In this document: one piece after another, positions 8,843-19,415 of the stretch
Layout: every line of letters starts with the position of its first letter
Numbering within the stretch: position 1 is the first letter of the stretch
Assembly (NCBI RefSeq): GCF_016107525.1
Contig: NZ_JABASR010000003.1
Coordinates: forward strand, 124,001 to 188,000
DNA: 64,000 nt
Origin: Psychrobacter aquimaris
GTDB lineage: Bacteria > Pseudomonadota > Gammaproteobacteria > Pseudomonadales > Moraxellaceae
Reading direction: 5' to 3'
The notes under the pieces: model-generated
Database searches by the model: none
What the model was told of the DNA's origin: nothing
Seen by the model: the letters and a program-made list of their open reading frames with translations, nothing else
Made by a program: the position numbers and the translations under genes

Positions 8843-9081
8843 TGAGAGATAATGATAAAAAATCTGATAAAAAAGAATCTAGCGCTGACAATGTGGAAGA
8901 GTATTTGCAAACGTTAGGTAACGAGGACGCTAGAGAGTTACGTTACTACAGTCAAGAACAGCCCTTTAGCGCTGAGGAAATGACAAAGTTAATCAATGAA
9001 AAACGCTTAAATGAGTTGCTCGCGCAAAGTGATGCATTTTTGAGTAGTTTAAATGGTGAGATTAAAGATTTTGATGAATAG
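8842..9081 (+). CDS. small acidic protein coupled to the cyclo-ligase gene
   Basis: A 79-residue, highly charged protein (many Lys, Asp, Glu; no membrane segment) beginning MRDNDKKSDKKESSADN and ending in EIKDFDE. I do not recognise a family. The start is set by the TGATG overlap with the cyclo-ligase stop. An earlier in-frame start at 8788 would lie inside the cyclo-ligase gene and reads as antiframe sequence, so it was not used. A terminator-like hairpin follows. Coupling suggests co-expression with folate metabolism, but nothing in the sequence shows a function. Confidence 0.6.
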   Translation: MRDNDKKSDKKESSADNVEEYLQTLGNEDARELRYYSQEQPFSAEEMTKLINEKRLNELLAQSDAFLSSLNGEIKDFDE

Positions 9082-9120
9082 TATTCAAAATATAGACAGT
9101 TTGAGCAATGAATAAAAATT

Positions 9121-9170
9121 AAAAAGGCGAGCATAGTTACTATTTATGATAGTTGCTATACCCGCCTTTT
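9121..9170. terminator. bidirectional terminator between convergent genes
   Basis: AAAAGGCG at 9122-9129 pairs with CGCCTTTT at 9163-9170, with further pairing of the ATAG/CTAT parts inside the arms (some mismatches). Flanked by A- and T-runs, it lies between the 79-residue gene and the antiporter gene. Confidence 0.7.
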
Positions 9171-9199
9171 ATATCAAACTTAACCATTTATAACATTAA

Positions 9200-10561
9200 C
9201 TAAAGCACCATCGCCGCTATCCAACCAAAGACCAGTAGTGGAATGTTGTAATGCAAGAAGGTCGGCACCACGCTATCTTTGATATGGTCATGCTGTCCAT
9301 CAATGTTTAGACCAGACGTTGGCCCCAACGTCGAGTCTGACGCAGGCGAACCCGCATCGCCAAGCGCGCCAGCCGTACCGATGATGGCAACGGTTGCCAA
9401 TGGCGAAAACCCTAAAGAGATACATAACGGTACATAAATCGCGGCCAAAATAGGAATGGTCGAGAAAGACGAGCCAATACCCATCGTCACAATTAAACCA
9501 ATTAATAGCATAATAAATGCGGCTATCGCTTTATTACCTGCGAATAATGATGCGGCACCATCAACCAAGGGCTGAATCTGCTCTGTCGCTTTCATGACTT
9601 CGGCAAAACCCTGCGCCGTAATCATAATAAAGCCAATCATCGCCATCAGCTTGATACCGTCATTAAAGACCGTATCAGCTTCACTCCATTTAACGACACC
9701 CGTTGCCATAAAGACGCCAAAGCCAAACATCGAGCCAAGCAAAAGTGAATCGGTATACATCTGCACCACAAATGCCGTCACAATCGCGGCAAGCGCCACC
9801 AATGTTTTCATCTTGCTTTGTGTTTGCGCACTAGCCGCGGTTTTGCTTAACGCATCACCCTCTAATACTTCATCATGCGCAGCTTTATCAATTGCTAGCT
9901 GCTGATACTGGCGCGGTTTACGGTAACTGATAAATACGGCGACGAGCAAGCCTACAAACATACCCAAAGCCGGAATTGCCATGGCTTTGGTGACTGAGAT
10001 GTTACTGATATCAATGCCTGCTTCACCGACGTTTTTCAGCATGATTTGATTGAGATAAATATCGCCAAAGCCATACGGAATAAACATGTAAGTGGTCACA
10101 AGACCAAAAGTCAGTAGACAAGCAATTAAACGTCTATCGATGTGCATGCGATTGAAAGCGAGCAATAATGGCGGTACTAGCAATGGAATAAAAGCAATAT
10201 GAATAGGGATTAAGTTTTGGCTAAAGCAGCTCATGGTGATTAAGCCTGCAAACAGCATGTATTTAATCATTCCACTCGTACCACCCGCATCAATGCGTTT
10301 GATCACCGCCCCTGCCAGTGACTGTGGCAATCCTGAATGCGCAATCGCCACCGCAAAAGCCCCAAGCAGCGCATATGACAGCGCAATTTGTGCGCCATTA
10401 CGGATACCTTCTTGAAAGGCGTTCAAAGTATCAGTCATACCCAAACCAGCGATGAGTCCGCCTGCCAGCGCCCCGATTAACAAGCTGAGTACCACGTGTA
10501 CACGCGCCAAAGACAGCCCTAGCATGATGACGACTGCCAGCAGTACCGCATTGATGGTCAT
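9200..10561 (-). CDS. Na+/H+ antiporter family membrane protein
   Basis: Polytopic inner-membrane protein of 453 residues with about 11-12 hydrophobic segments and a hydrophilic loop near 225-250. It resembles the NhaC-like superfamily (Na_H_antiport_2 type N-terminus, then the Na_H_antiporter domain). Characteristic parts are CFSQNLIPIHIAFIPLLVPP near 125-145, the MGIGSSFSTIPILAAIYVPL stretch near 365-385, and GALGDAGSPASDSTLGPT near 400. These resemble the conserved signature of NhaC/ion-transporter proteins. It probably exchanges Na+ for H+ or a small organic ion; substrate is inferred from family only. Single gene, divergent from lon. Confidence 0.8.
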   Translation of the reverse strand: MTINAVLLAVVIMLGLSLARVHVVLSLLIGALAGGLIAGLGMTDTLNAFQEGIRNGAQIALSYALLGAFAVAIAHSGLPQSLAGAVIKRIDAGGTSGMIKYMLFAGLITMSCFSQNLIPIHIAFIPLLVPPLLLAFNRMHIDRRLIACLLTFGLVTTYMFIPYGFGDIYLNQIMLKNVGEAGIDISNISVTKAMAIPALGMFVGLLVAVFISYRKPRQYQQLAIDKAAHDEVLEGDALSKTAASAQTQSKMKTLVALAAIVTAFVVQMYTDSLLLGSMFGFGVFMATGVVKWSEADTVFNDGIKLMAMIGFIMITAQGFAEVMKATEQIQPLVDGAASLFAGNKAIAAFIMLLIGLIVTMGIGSSFSTIPILAAIYVPLCISLGFSPLATVAIIGTAGALGDAGSPASDSTLGPTSGLNIDGQHDHIKDSVVPTFLHYNIPLLVFGWIAAMVL

Positions 10562-10955
10562 ATATTGCCTCTTATTCTGTCTGCTATAGCCTGATTAAGA
10601 CTTATTAATATCTTATGAACGACGGATATTACCCTTGCCTCTAAACCGCTTGATGCTTAAACCACCGTTTAAGACGCGCGTCAGTTTACCTTATTTTGCA
10701 CATAAATCCTACGTACAGAACCCAATAGGTATTAGCTACGCACTCTTTACCTATGCTCTGTATACATTGAATATCACGTATTATGTCAAATTACGGATAA
10801 CCACATGACTCGTGGTCTTTGGATAGATATAACTATTTTGCACAGATAAGCGTGTGACTTTGCCAAAAAGCCTTGCAATTTTATCGGTGAGCACCATTTA
10901 TCTAAACATGAACCACGAACTTGACTTTACAAGTCTGGTGAACGAGGAAGAATAT
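10562..10955. other. divergent promoter region, antiporter and lon
   Basis: 394 bases without a supported gene. They hold the promoters of the antiporter gene (minus) and lon (plus). A perfect inverted repeat CTTAAAC-CACC-GTTTAAG occurs at 10656-10673 and may be an operator or a small hairpin. I could not find a convincing sigma-32 heat-shock promoter for lon. The lon frame is open back to a GTG at 10854. Confidence 0.5.
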
Positions 10956-13580
10956 ATGAGTGAACATAAAATTGCCCAAGACAATATCGACATCGATGTC
11001 GACGTTTCATCTACTGTTGCTGATGATCAAGAGCGAGACAGCACGCTTGACAATACGACAGATGATGTAGCTGTAACAGCTGATCGCGTTGAAGATGGTG
11101 ATGACAAGGACAGCACTGTTGAAGACGATGACGCGAAAGACGATAGTATAAAAGGTGACGGTACAGAAAACTATTTACCACTACTAGCATTGCGCGATGT
11201 TGTCGTTTATCCGCACATGCAGATTGCTTTGTTCGTCGGTCGTGAGCCATCGGTAAAAGCCGTTGAATTGGCACAGGCTGAGTACGGCAATAAAGTATTG
11301 GTCGTGGCACAAAAAGACTCGCTGACCGAAGATATCGATCAAGATAACTTGTATCAATATGGCACCGTGTGCCGCATTGTCAGCACCATGCCGCATGATA
11401 GTGATGAAAACTGCATCAAAGTATTGATCGAAGGTCAATATCGTGCGCGTGTCGATAACATAGAAAATCATGATGACTTATTGATGGCGAGATTTGAGCG
11501 TGCTGATCTCGATGTCAGTATGGATGAGAGCCAACAGAAAAACACGATTCAAGCATTAACCACATTGTTTGAAAGCTATGCGGATGCGCGTCTGCGTAAT
11601 GCTCGTGAGCTGACTCGTGTGGCGAAGCGCATTGATGATTTGCTTGAACTAGTTTATTTCATCTCGACCCGTGTGTCGATGGATTTAGATATTAAGCAAT
11701 CATTCTTAGAAAATGACGACCTCAAAACCCATATCAATACCTTAACCGAATATTTGGTGAAGCAGAGCGCTGAACAAAACATCGAGCAAGATATCCAAGA
11801 AGCTGTCCGTCAGCAAATGGAAGACAATCAGCGCGAATACTTCTTAAATGAGAAGATGAAAGCCATTAAAAATGAGCTGTCAGATATGAATGACGGCGCA
11901 TTTGATGGCGAAGATGATGTGGCTGAGCTAGAGCAGCGTTTAGAAGATGCTGACTTGCCTGAAGATGTGCGCAAAAAAGCGGATCAAGAGCTGAAAAAGC
12001 TCAAAATGATGCCGCCAGCCTCAAGTGAATCTTCAGTCGTGCGCAACTATATTGAATGGATTTTGGACACGCCGTGGAATGCGACGACCAAAGTCTCGAT
12101 CAATTTAGACAAAGCTAAAACGGTGTTAGACGAAGATCATTATGGCTTACAAGATGTAAAAGACCGCATCTTAGAGTATCTCGCCGTACAATCACGAGTG
12201 AAAAAACTCCGTGGTCCGATTCTTTGTTTAGTCGGTCCTCCGGGTGTTGGTAAAACTTCATTAGGTGAATCGATTGCGCGTGCAACGGGTCGTAAGTTTG
12301 TGCGTATGGCACTTGGCGGCGTGCGTGATGAAGCAGAGATTCGTGGTCATCGCCGTACTTATATCGGTGCGATGCCGGGTAAAATTGTCCAATCACTGGC
12401 CAAAGTTGAAGTTAAAAACCCGCTATTCTTATTGGATGAAGTCGATAAGATGGCGCAAGACTTCCGCGGTGATCCAGCATCAGCATTGCTTGAAGTACTG
12501 GATCCATCACAGAACGATACCTTTAACGACCATTATTTAGACATGGACTTAGATCTGTCGCAAGTGATGTTTATCTGTACTGCTAACAGCATGGATATTC
12601 CACCTGCGCTGCTTGACCGTATGGAAGTCATTCGTCTACCGGGTTATACCGAAGAAGAAAAGGTCAACATCGCGCAGAAATACTTAGTACCAAAAGCCAT
12701 TAAAAATAACGGTCTCAAAGAAGGTGAAATTGAGATTGTCGAAGCGGCGCTACATAGTATCGTGCGTAGTTATACACGGGAAGCTGGTGTGCGTAACCTT
12801 GAGCGTGAAGTCAATAAAATCTGCCGTAAAGTGGTTCGCGGTTCGGTTGAAACACATGGCGCGCGTGCTCCGAAAAAAGCAGAGCGTCAGCTAATCGTGG
12901 TCGATGACAAAAACATCGATGACTATCTAGGTGTACATCAGTATGACTACGGTCTGGCGGAAGAAGAGCCTGAGATTGGTCGTATTACTGGTCTTGCATG
13001 GACACAGGTCGGTGGTGAGTTATTGACCATCGAAGCGGTGGCGATGAAAGGTAAAGGTGAGCTTAGCTTTACAGGTTCACTCGGCGATGTGATGAAAGAG
13101 TCGATTCGTGCGGCGATGAGTGTGGTACGTGCTCGCGGTGATAGCTTAGGTATCGATTACGAAACCTTTAAAACCACGGACGTCCATGTACACATGCCAG
13201 AAGGCGCGACCCCGAAAGATGGTCCATCTGCTGGTGGTGCATTGACCACAGCGCTTGTATCTGCATTGACTGGTATCGCGATTCGTCCAGATATCGCCAT
13301 GACAGGTGAGATTACCTTACGCGGTAAAATCCTGCGTATCGGTGGTCTTAAAGAGAAGCTACTTGCGGCTCATCGTGGCGGTATCAAGCACGTCTTGATC
13401 CCAGCGACCAACGAGCGTGATTTGGCCGATATCCCTGATAACGTTAAAGCAGGCTTAACCATTCAGCCAGTTGCGACGATTGATGAGATATTAAAAGTTG
13501 CTTTGGTCAGTATGCCAACGCCGCTTAAACCTGCAAAAGTAACGGTCGATAAAACCTCAAGCAAAGCATTGCATAATTAA
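10956..13580 (+). CDS. lon: Lon protease (ATP-dependent, LonA)
   Basis: Cytosolic AAA+ serine protease for damaged and regulatory proteins. From ATG 10956 (preceded by GAGGAAG) it has 874 residues: an N-terminal LON substrate domain starting near 75 (LLALRDVVVYPHMQIALFVG), a central coiled region, Walker A GPPGVGKTS, Walker B LFLLDEVDKM, and a C-terminal protease domain. The catalytic dyad is Ser758 in KDGPSAGG and Lys801 in GGLKEKLL. Compared with E. coli Lon it has about 65 extra N-terminal residues that are strikingly acidic (long runs of D/E/T). Upstream starts (GTG 10854, ATG 10908) are possible but lack this ribosome site. Confidence 0.96.
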   Translation: MSEHKIAQDNIDIDVDVSSTVADDQERDSTLDNTTDDVAVTADRVEDGDDKDSTVEDDDAKDDSIKGDGTENYLPLLALRDVVVYPHMQIALFVGREPSVKAVELAQAEYGNKVLVVAQKDSLTEDIDQDNLYQYGTVCRIVSTMPHDSDENCIKVLIEGQYRARVDNIENHDDLLMARFERADLDVSMDESQQKNTIQALTTLFESYADARLRNARELTRVAKRIDDLLELVYFISTRVSMDLDIKQSFLENDDLKTHINTLTEYLVKQSAEQNIEQDIQEAVRQQMEDNQREYFLNEKMKAIKNELSDMNDGAFDGEDDVAELEQRLEDADLPEDVRKKADQELKKLKMMPPASSESSVVRNYIEWILDTPWNATTKVSINLDKAKTVLDEDHYGLQDVKDRILEYLAVQSRVKKLRGPILCLVGPPGVGKTSLGESIARATGRKFVRMALGGVRDEAEIRGHRRTYIGAMPGKIVQSLAKVEVKNPLFLLDEVDKMAQDFRGDPASALLEVLDPSQNDTFNDHYLDMDLDLSQVMFICTANSMDIPPALLDRMEVIRLPGYTEEEKVNIAQKYLVPKAIKNNGLKEGEIEIVEAALHSIVRSYTREAGVRNLEREVNKICRKVVRGSVETHGARAPKKAERQLIVVDDKNIDDYLGVHQYDYGLAEEEPEIGRITGLAWTQVGGELLTIEAVAMKGKGELSFTGSLGDVMKESIRAAMSVVRARGDSLGIDYETFKTTDVHVHMPEGATPKDGPSAGGALTTALVSALTGIAIRPDIAMTGEITLRGKILRIGGLKEKLLAAHRGGIKHVLIPATNERDLADIPDNVKAGLTIQPVATIDEILKVALVSMPTPLKPAKVTVDKTSSKALHN

Positions 13581-13616
13581 TTGAACATTGATTAAGCCAT
13601 TCCTATAGATTAAAGA

Positions 13617-13648
13617 GCCGCTCATCGTAATGATGGGCGGCGTTTTTG
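13617..13648 (+). terminator. lon terminator
   Basis: GCCGCTCATC (13617-13626) pairs with GATGGGCGGC (13632-13641), one G-T wobble, 5-nt loop, then five T's. Standard rho-independent terminator 37 bases after the lon stop. Confidence 0.85.
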
Positions 13649-13882
13649 TATAAGGCTTATTCATTTTTTCAAATTATCCCTCCTATTTCTAATAAACCTT
13701 TCACCATGCTAGCTCTGTAATTATAAGTCGTGACTAAGTTACTTTACTTTTTAAACCCATACGATACTTACATTTATTAACCGATTGTTGCGCATTTGAT
13801 GAATATCTGCTGATACGGCTTAGTTATACTAATGACGAGATTGAGAAAACTCGATAAATTTCAAATATAAATGGAGATAATA

Positions 13883-14440
13883 ATGAATAAGATGATACTT
13901 GCAGGCACTTTACTATGTGGTTCAGCGTTAGCGATGACAGGCTGTCAGACAGTAGAAGGTCAAATGCAAACTGGTAATCCTCTTAGCCAACCCGCCCTAA
14001 AATCCACTATCCATTCGGTCGATGGTAAAAAGATGGAAGTAGGACAAATATTTTTACGTCCAGTCGATGGCGGTGTGCAAGTTTACGGTAAGCTAATGAA
14101 TTTGCAACCGGGCAAGACGGTATCACTCCATATCCATGAAACAGGCAGCTGTGCTGATATGGGTAAAGCAGCAGGTGGTCACTTTAATCCAGACAATAAG
14201 CCTCACTCTAATCCTGATGATATGAACGGTCATGCTGGCGATTTGCCGAACCTGACCGCCAATGCAGATGGCGTGGCTACTATTAACTATGTGAATAAGA
14301 AAATCTCTGTCGCTGATGCAGGTAAATATAGTGTTAATCGTCTCGCCTTTATCGTGCATGGCGGTGTTGACGACTATACTAGCCAACCAGCTGGTAATGC
14401 AGGCGATCGAGTTGCCTGCGGTATCATCGAAAAGAACTAA
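13883..14440 (+). CDS. sodC: Cu/Zn superoxide dismutase, lipoprotein
   Basis: Converts superoxide to peroxide and oxygen in the periplasm. The 185-residue precursor has a lipoprotein signal with lipobox AMTGC (Cys21), so it is likely anchored to a membrane. Copper and zinc ligands are visible in order: SLHIHETGSC, GGHFNP, the loop NGHAGDLPN, and FIVHGGVDD. The C-terminal GDRVACGII has the Cys that pairs with GSC and the Arg that guides superoxide. ATG 13883 is chosen because GGAG lies 7 bases upstream; the ATG at 13871 overlaps that ribosome site. Single gene with its own terminator, between lon and topA. Confidence 0.93.
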   Translation: MNKMILAGTLLCGSALAMTGCQTVEGQMQTGNPLSQPALKSTIHSVDGKKMEVGQIFLRPVDGGVQVYGKLMNLQPGKTVSLHIHETGSCADMGKAAGGHFNPDNKPHSNPDDMNGHAGDLPNLTANADGVATINYVNKKISVADAGKYSVNRLAFIVHGGVDDYTSQPAGNAGDRVACGIIEKN

Positions 14441-14473
14441 TATCATCTGAATTTAGCTATTCTTGATAGCACA

Positions 14474-14504
14474 AAAAAACCTCTTAGATTCTAAGAGGTT
14501 TTTT
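14474..14504. terminator. sodC/topA bidirectional terminator
   Basis: CCTCTTAG (14480-14487) pairs with CTAAGAGG (14491-14498) around a 3-nt loop, flanked by six A's and six T's. It serves sodC and may serve topA, whose stop is 92 bases further. Confidence 0.8.
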
Positions 14505-14595
14505 ATTGTTTAAAAATTTATAGCTTAAAACAATATTGGTGATACAGAAGTTCATATATTAACAATCAATCACCAATATAAAAAGCAAAGGAGAC

Positions 14596-17277
14596 TTACT
14601 CCTCTACCCACTCGCCGTTACGCCAATATACACCCCAACGCGTGGCCTTACCATTTTTCTCAGAGCCAATATACTGCTCTTTCTTCTTACGTGACCAGCG
14701 TAGAATGGTTGGATTGCCATCTGGATCTTCATCTGGACCTTCAAACAGATACTGGAATTTATCTTCCATTTTATCTTTGATTTCGCGGAGCTCAGCCAGC
14801 TTTGGTGCACGTGTCTCGCGTACTTTCGGGAATTTAGACGCCGCCAAGAACATCCCAGCCGCCCCTTCACGCAAGATAAAGTAATCATCGTGCTTGGTTG
14901 ATTTCAGCTCTGGCAGATGAATAGGATCCATGCGCGGCGGTGCTGCTTCACCCGTTTTTAACACTTTACGCGTGTTATCACATTGCTGACAAGCGAAGTA
15001 AGGACCAAAACGCCCCGTCTTTAGCTCCATTTGCCCATCGCATTTATTACAGTCGATGGTTGGGGCATCTGAACCCGGTACTTCAAACTTCCCTTCTTCT
15101 AAGATATAGCCGTCACAATCGGGATTATTACCACAAATATGTAGCTTGAGACCACCATCGACGATATAACCGTTCATGGCAGTGCTGCATTTCGGACAAC
15201 GCTTTTTCTCCATCAAATCTTTAACTTCTGCCGCTTCATCGGCGGCATCGCTTTCATCAAGATTGGCAAAAGCCTCAACTGGCATTAAGTTCTTAGTACC
15301 TTTGCAGCGCTCTTTTGGCGGCAAATTATAGCCAGTACAACCTAAGAATACGCCTGTTGAGCCAGTACGCAGTTGCATTGGACGATCGCAAAGATCGCAA
15401 TGCACGTCGGGCACGTCAGTTGGATCATTTGGGCGCATACCATCTTTTTCTTTGGCACGATCAAGCGTCGTTTTGAAGTCGCCATAGAAATTATCGAGGA
15501 CATCTTTCCAATCTGTATCGCCTTCTGCCACATGGTCAAGCTTGTCTTCTAGCGCGGCGGTAAAGGTATAATCCATCAAATCAGGAAAGCTTGCAGTCAG
15601 TCTGTCGGTGACAATATCACCCATTTTTTCAGCAAACAGGCGCTTGTTCTCAAGCTTCACATAGCCACGATCTTGAATGGTCGAGATGATAGAAGCGTAA
15701 GTCGATGGACGACCGATGCCTTTTTTCTCAAGCTCTTTAACCAAACTTGCCTCGGTATAGCGCGGAGGCGGCTTGGTGAAATGCTGACTCGGATCGAGCT
15801 TATCTAGTATTAATTGATCGCCTTTTTTCACATCCGGTAACAAGGTATCGTCAGTTTTTGCCGGCGGCATAACCTTAGTATAACCATCAAATACTAACGT
15901 ACGACCGCGGGCTTTTAGCTCAACATCATTAGCACCTACGAATAGATTCACTGACAGATATTTTGCTGGCAGCATCTGACAAGCGACAAACTGACGCCAA
16001 ATCAGCTCGTACAGGCGGATTGCATCACGCTCAACCCCTTTAAGCTGCGTTGATTTCATATTGACGTTAGAAGGACGAATCGCCTCATGCGCTTCTTGTG
16101 CACCTTGTTTATTACCATAGAAGTTAGGCTTTTCTGGCACGTATTTTGCGCCATAGCTGTCTTCGATATAGCCACGTACGGCAGCAAGTGCATCACCAGA
16201 TAAGAAAGTCGAGTCGGTACGCATATAAGTAATGTGACCCGCTTCGTATAAGCGCTGTGCCAAAATCATGGTCTTTTTAACTGAAAAGCCCAGTCGCGTG
16301 CTGGCTGCTTGCTGCAATGTCGAGGTGATAAATGGCGCACTCGGACGCGATTGCGTTGGCTTCTCTTCACGCTCTTTGACGATAAAGTCACTTGAGTTAA
16401 GAACTTCTAAAACTTTATCTGTCTGTTCTTTATTTACCAGCTTAAGCGTCTTGCCGCCTTGCTTGGTCGCTTCTAAGCGAATCGCAATTTGCTCAGCGTC
16501 CTTTTTGCTACTGGCAACGTGAGTATCAGCATGAATCTGCCAATACTCTTCTGGGATAAAGGCGCGAATTTCATGTTCTCTTTCTACGACCAAACGCATA
16601 GCAACGGACTGGACGCGACCTGCAGACAGACCGCGAGCGACTTTTTGCCACAGCAGCGGCGATACCATAAAGCCAACGACACGGTCTAAAAAGCGCCGCG
16701 CTTGTTGGGCATTGACACGATCGATATCAAGTTTGGAGGGCTGCTTAAAGGCATTTTGAATAGCCGATTTGGTAATCTCGTTAAAAACCACACGCTCATA
16801 TTTACTGTCTGCGCCACCGATGACTTCTTTAAGATGCCACGCAATCGCTTCCCCTTCTCTATCCATATCCGTTGCCAGATAGATTTTGTCAGCGTCTTTG
16901 GCTAAAGCTTTCAGCTCTTTAATCACTTTGGTTTTATTTGGCAATACTTCATAAACTGCTGCCCAGTCATGTTCTGGATCGATGCCCATGCGCCGTACCA
17001 ATGCTTGCTGGGTTTTTTCTTCTTTGCTTAGACTGTCATCTTTTTTAGTCGTTGTTGGTTTTTTTGCACTTTTGCTTGCGCCAACCGGTAGATCACGGAC
17101 ATGACCAATACTGGAGCGTACGATAAAGTCATCGCCAAGGTATTTATTGATTGTTTTTGCCTTGGCAGGTGATTCTACAATCACCAAAGACTTGCCCTTT
17201 GGACTGCCTTCGGGATTGCCAGCAGTCGGTGCTGGACTTTTTTTGGTTGCGGTTTTTGCCATATGTGACGACACCAT
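14596..17277 (-). CDS. topA: DNA topoisomerase I
   Basis: Type IA topoisomerase that relaxes negative supercoils. In 893-residue numbering: Toprim domain from about 29 ([15 protein letters not shown], later [14 protein letters not shown] at 135-148), then the central gate domain with the catalytic Tyr351 in [10 protein letters not shown]. The C-terminus holds three CxxC zinc-ribbon repeats (CDLC...C, CPKC...CGNNPDC, CNKC...CQQC). A basic tail of about 100 residues ([12 protein letters not shown] region) follows. An Ala/Thr/Lys-rich insert near 68-90 separates parts of the Toprim fold. Start is either the ATG at 17277 or the one at 17262 (MAKTATKK); neither has a clear ribosome site. Confidence 0.96.
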   Translation of the reverse strand: MVSSHMAKTATKKSPAPTAGNPEGSPKGKSLVIVESPAKAKTINKYLGDDFIVRSSIGHVRDLPVGASKSAKKPTTTKKDDSLSKEEKTQQALVRRMGIDPEHDWAAVYEVLPNKTKVIKELKALAKDADKIYLATDMDREGEAIAWHLKEVIGGADSKYERVVFNEITKSAIQNAFKQPSKLDIDRVNAQQARRFLDRVVGFMVSPLLWQKVARGLSAGRVQSVAMRLVVEREHEIRAFIPEEYWQIHADTHVASSKKDAEQIAIRLEATKQGGKTLKLVNKEQTDKVLEVLNSSDFIVKEREEKPTQSRPSAPFITSTLQQAASTRLGFSVKKTMILAQRLYEAGHITYMRTDSTFLSGDALAAVRGYIEDSYGAKYVPEKPNFYGNKQGAQEAHEAIRPSNVNMKSTQLKGVERDAIRLYELIWRQFVACQMLPAKYLSVNLFVGANDVELKARGRTLVFDGYTKVMPPAKTDDTLLPDVKKGDQLILDKLDPSQHFTKPPPRYTEASLVKELEKKGIGRPSTYASIISTIQDRGYVKLENKRLFAEKMGDIVTDRLTASFPDLMDYTFTAALEDKLDHVAEGDTDWKDVLDNFYGDFKTTLDRAKEKDGMRPNDPTDVPDVHCDLCDRPMQLRTGSTGVFLGCTGYNLPPKERCKGTKNLMPVEAFANLDESDAADEAAEVKDLMEKKRCPKCSTAMNGYIVDGGLKLHICGNNPDCDGYILEEGKFEVPGSDAPTIDCNKCDGQMELKTGRFGPYFACQQCDNTRKVLKTGEAAPPRMDPIHLPELKSTKHDDYFILREGAAGMFLAASKFPKVRETRAPKLAELREIKDKMEDKFQYLFEGPDEDPDGNPTILRWSRKKKEQYIGSEKNGKATRWGVYWRNGEWVEE

Positions 17278-17550
17278 TATTATATGAGTAAATTAAAAGT
17301 AAGAATAAATACAGCAGCATGGCAATTTATAATTGTGAGTTATAGTAGCGCGGTGAATCATTATAGTAATAGCTGCTTAAAAAAACGTTTATAAAACAAA
17401 CAATAACCATAAGATAAAGAGTCAGTTATAAAGACGTTACACTGCTAAGCGTTACACTGTCAACTGTAAATGACTGAGAGTTTGCCAAAAGTTCTTGCAT
17501 ATTGCTTATTAATGGAGATTAAAAAATTATTTTCTACCTTGTAGCTATTT

Positions 17551-18147
17551 TTATAGGCGCTTTTGCATCTCTGACGCCCATTGTTCAAGCTGTTTTTTGA
17601 GCACCAACAAATCTGCTTCAATCAATTTTTGCTGATAGGCGGGATTGGATGAAGGACGCACATAAGCGATATCTTCCCAATAAATCACGATACTATTGGC
17701 CTTAGTCAGCAAACCTTTGACAAATGGCTCAATACTGACTGGCAAATCTAGCGGTGCTTTATCCAAGCTAAAATTGGTCTTCTTGATAATCGTATTATTA
17801 GTGCTGTTATTAGCACGAATGGCGCTTGGAATCGTGAGCTTAACATCATCTCTGGTGGTATCGACAAAACTACTATCTGGTCGCCATTGCCCATCAATCA
17901 CTTGATAGCGCGTGTGCGGCAGCTGCACATCATCTAACACTAAACAGTATTGACCTAACATTCCACGCCCATATTCGTTGTCTTTACCTTTGATCCAATC
18001 AGGACAACTCACCAGCTTTGGATTCAATTGCAAACGACGCGCGGTCATGCGCAGCTTATCCAAACGCTGATCGATACCGTTAGGTTTGAGCGCCATCATA
18101 CTCCCTAATACAAATAGTACAATGATAACGCCAACGAATGTTCCCAT
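17551..18147 (-). CDS. uncharacterised single-pass membrane protein
   Basis: I do not recognise a named family. From ATG 18147 the 198-residue protein begins with one hydrophobic segment (GVIIVLFVLGSMMAL), then a basic stretch (RLDKLRMTARRLQL) and a soluble domain. That domain contains CPDWIKG...GQYCLVLDD, in which the two Cys could form a disulphide. It ends in a helical, charged tail (LLVLKKQLEQWASEMQKRL). The N-terminal segment followed by KP suggests an inner-membrane anchor. A GTG at 18201 would add 18 residues without support; AAAAGG lies 10 bases before 18147. It is co-directional with topA but 273 bases upstream of it. Function unknown. Confidence 0.65.
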   Translation of the reverse strand: MGTFVGVIIVLFVLGSMMALKPNGIDQRLDKLRMTARRLQLNPKLVSCPDWIKGKDNEYGRGMLGQYCLVLDDVQLPHTRYQVIDGQWRPDSSFVDTTRDDVKLTIPSAIRANNSTNNTIIKKTNFSLDKAPLDLPVSIEPFVKGLLTKANSIVIYWEDIAYVRPSSNPAYQQKLIEADLLVLKKQLEQWASEMQKRL

Positions 18148-18201
18148 GATGGTCCGGCCTTTTGGATAAATGAAAATGCGACTAAAAAATAAAACTGCCA
18201 C

Positions 18202-18581
18202 TATTTATACAACACGCTACAATAAAGATAGCGATTGCCTAGTTAACTATAAAAAAGTAATCGTTGATTGTTTGAACCGTAACTTTTAACCAGTAATTTT
18301 CTAACCAGTAGCATCCTGACAAGCGACTGTTTAACAAATGATTGTCTGAATACTGGCTACTATATAGATGCTTATAATGAGCACGAACCATTAAAAATCA
18401 AGCATGCTAAGTTGACAACCATTAACCACTCACGCTTTCGAATCTTGATGATTCAGCTATATGTGCTAACAGATCAAACACTTAGCTCGAATAAAAACCA
18501 GCATAATAACAAGATACAAAAAGTTGTCAGCGTCAAAAAGTGCTATGATAAACCATAATTTTAAACGCGCGCAGGTTTATT
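18202..18581. other. intergenic region between divergent genes
   Basis: About 380 bases containing presumed promoters for the membrane protein (minus) and the DUF2799 lipoprotein (plus). A phrase TAACCAGTA is repeated near 18287 and 18302. I see no RNA gene, terminator or coding frame. Confidence 0.4.
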
Positions 18582-19121
18582 ATGAATTATCTTCTTAAGC
18601 GAAACTCATCGACCGCTTCACCAGCGAGTAAATGCGTCCATAAACTCATGAGTAAAACTGGGATTACCCTCTCGCTAGTAGGCGCTGCCTTATTGACCTT
18701 ATCAGGCTGTGCAACGACGCAAAGTCTCACCCCGCAGCAATGTCAGGAAAGCAATTGGCAAGAAGTCGGCTATGCTGATGGCTTGCAAGGGCGTTCAGGT
18801 GCTTATTTTGGTCATTATGCTGATAGCTGCGCAAAGGTAGGTGGTCCCATGCCCAACCGCATACAATGGGAGCAAGGGCGACAGCAAGGTCTCAAAAGCT
18901 ACTGCACCGAGCTCAATGCTTATAAACTTGGTCGTGAAGGCTATGACTGGCAGCCTGTTTGTCCGCTCGAAGGCATCGAAAAGCTAGAAGAAGCTTACTC
19001 CCAAGGACGTTACTACTATATCCGCCAACGTGATCTCGATTATCTACGTTCGCCTTATCCGTTTGGCTATGGGCCTGGGCGCTTCGGTTACGGCTATCCC
19101 CCCTTTGGCTATGGCTGGTAG
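18582..19121 (+). CDS. DUF2799-type lipoprotein
   Basis: Small envelope lipoprotein of 179 residues that fits the DUF2799 pattern. A lipobox LSGC (Cys43) sits after a hydrophobic segment preceded by an unusually long 28-residue basic leader. It is followed by WQEVGYADGLQGR, HYADSC, W-QGRQQGLKSYC and GYDWQPVCP. The regularly spaced GY/DG/QG elements and four Cys are typical of that family. The C-terminus is a Gly/Tyr/Phe/Pro-rich tail (YPFGYGPGRFGYGYPPFGYG), likely disordered. ATG 18582 has AGG nearby; a shorter start at 18648 would keep the signal peptide but has no ribosome site. Function of the family is unknown. Confidence 0.72.
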   Translation: MNYLLKRNSSTASPASKCVHKLMSKTGITLSLVGAALLTLSGCATTQSLTPQQCQESNWQEVGYADGLQGRSGAYFGHYADSCAKVGGPMPNRIQWEQGRQQGLKSYCTELNAYKLGREGYDWQPVCPLEGIEKLEEAYSQGRYYYIRQRDLDYLRSPYPFGYGPGRFGYGYPPFGYGW

Positions 19122-19415
19122 ATGTTGAACTTGCTACAAGCTAACAGTACTTTACAATAGCCGCACTTTAGAATAACAGAGCTTTAGAACAAAAAATTGC
19201 TTGGAAATAAAGACACGATTTACAATAAAGGAAACCTCGCAAGGATACCCAAGCGAGGCAGGAGAAAAAGTTTATTATTTTAATTGTTCTTCTTATTATC
19301 TTAGCAATTTTTCTCTTAATAAGCTTATTGGTTTTGCTGGCAGACTTACTGCTATAGAGGATAGGACTGTCATTAAAGACAGCTGTTAATTAGGGCGTGC
19401 TCTCATTAGTAAAAG

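Noticed and set aside
19201..19389. 62-codon open frame starting with TTG after the DUF2799 gene
   Set aside because: No ribosome site, odd composition and no recognisable pattern; probably chance in AT-rich intergenic DNA.
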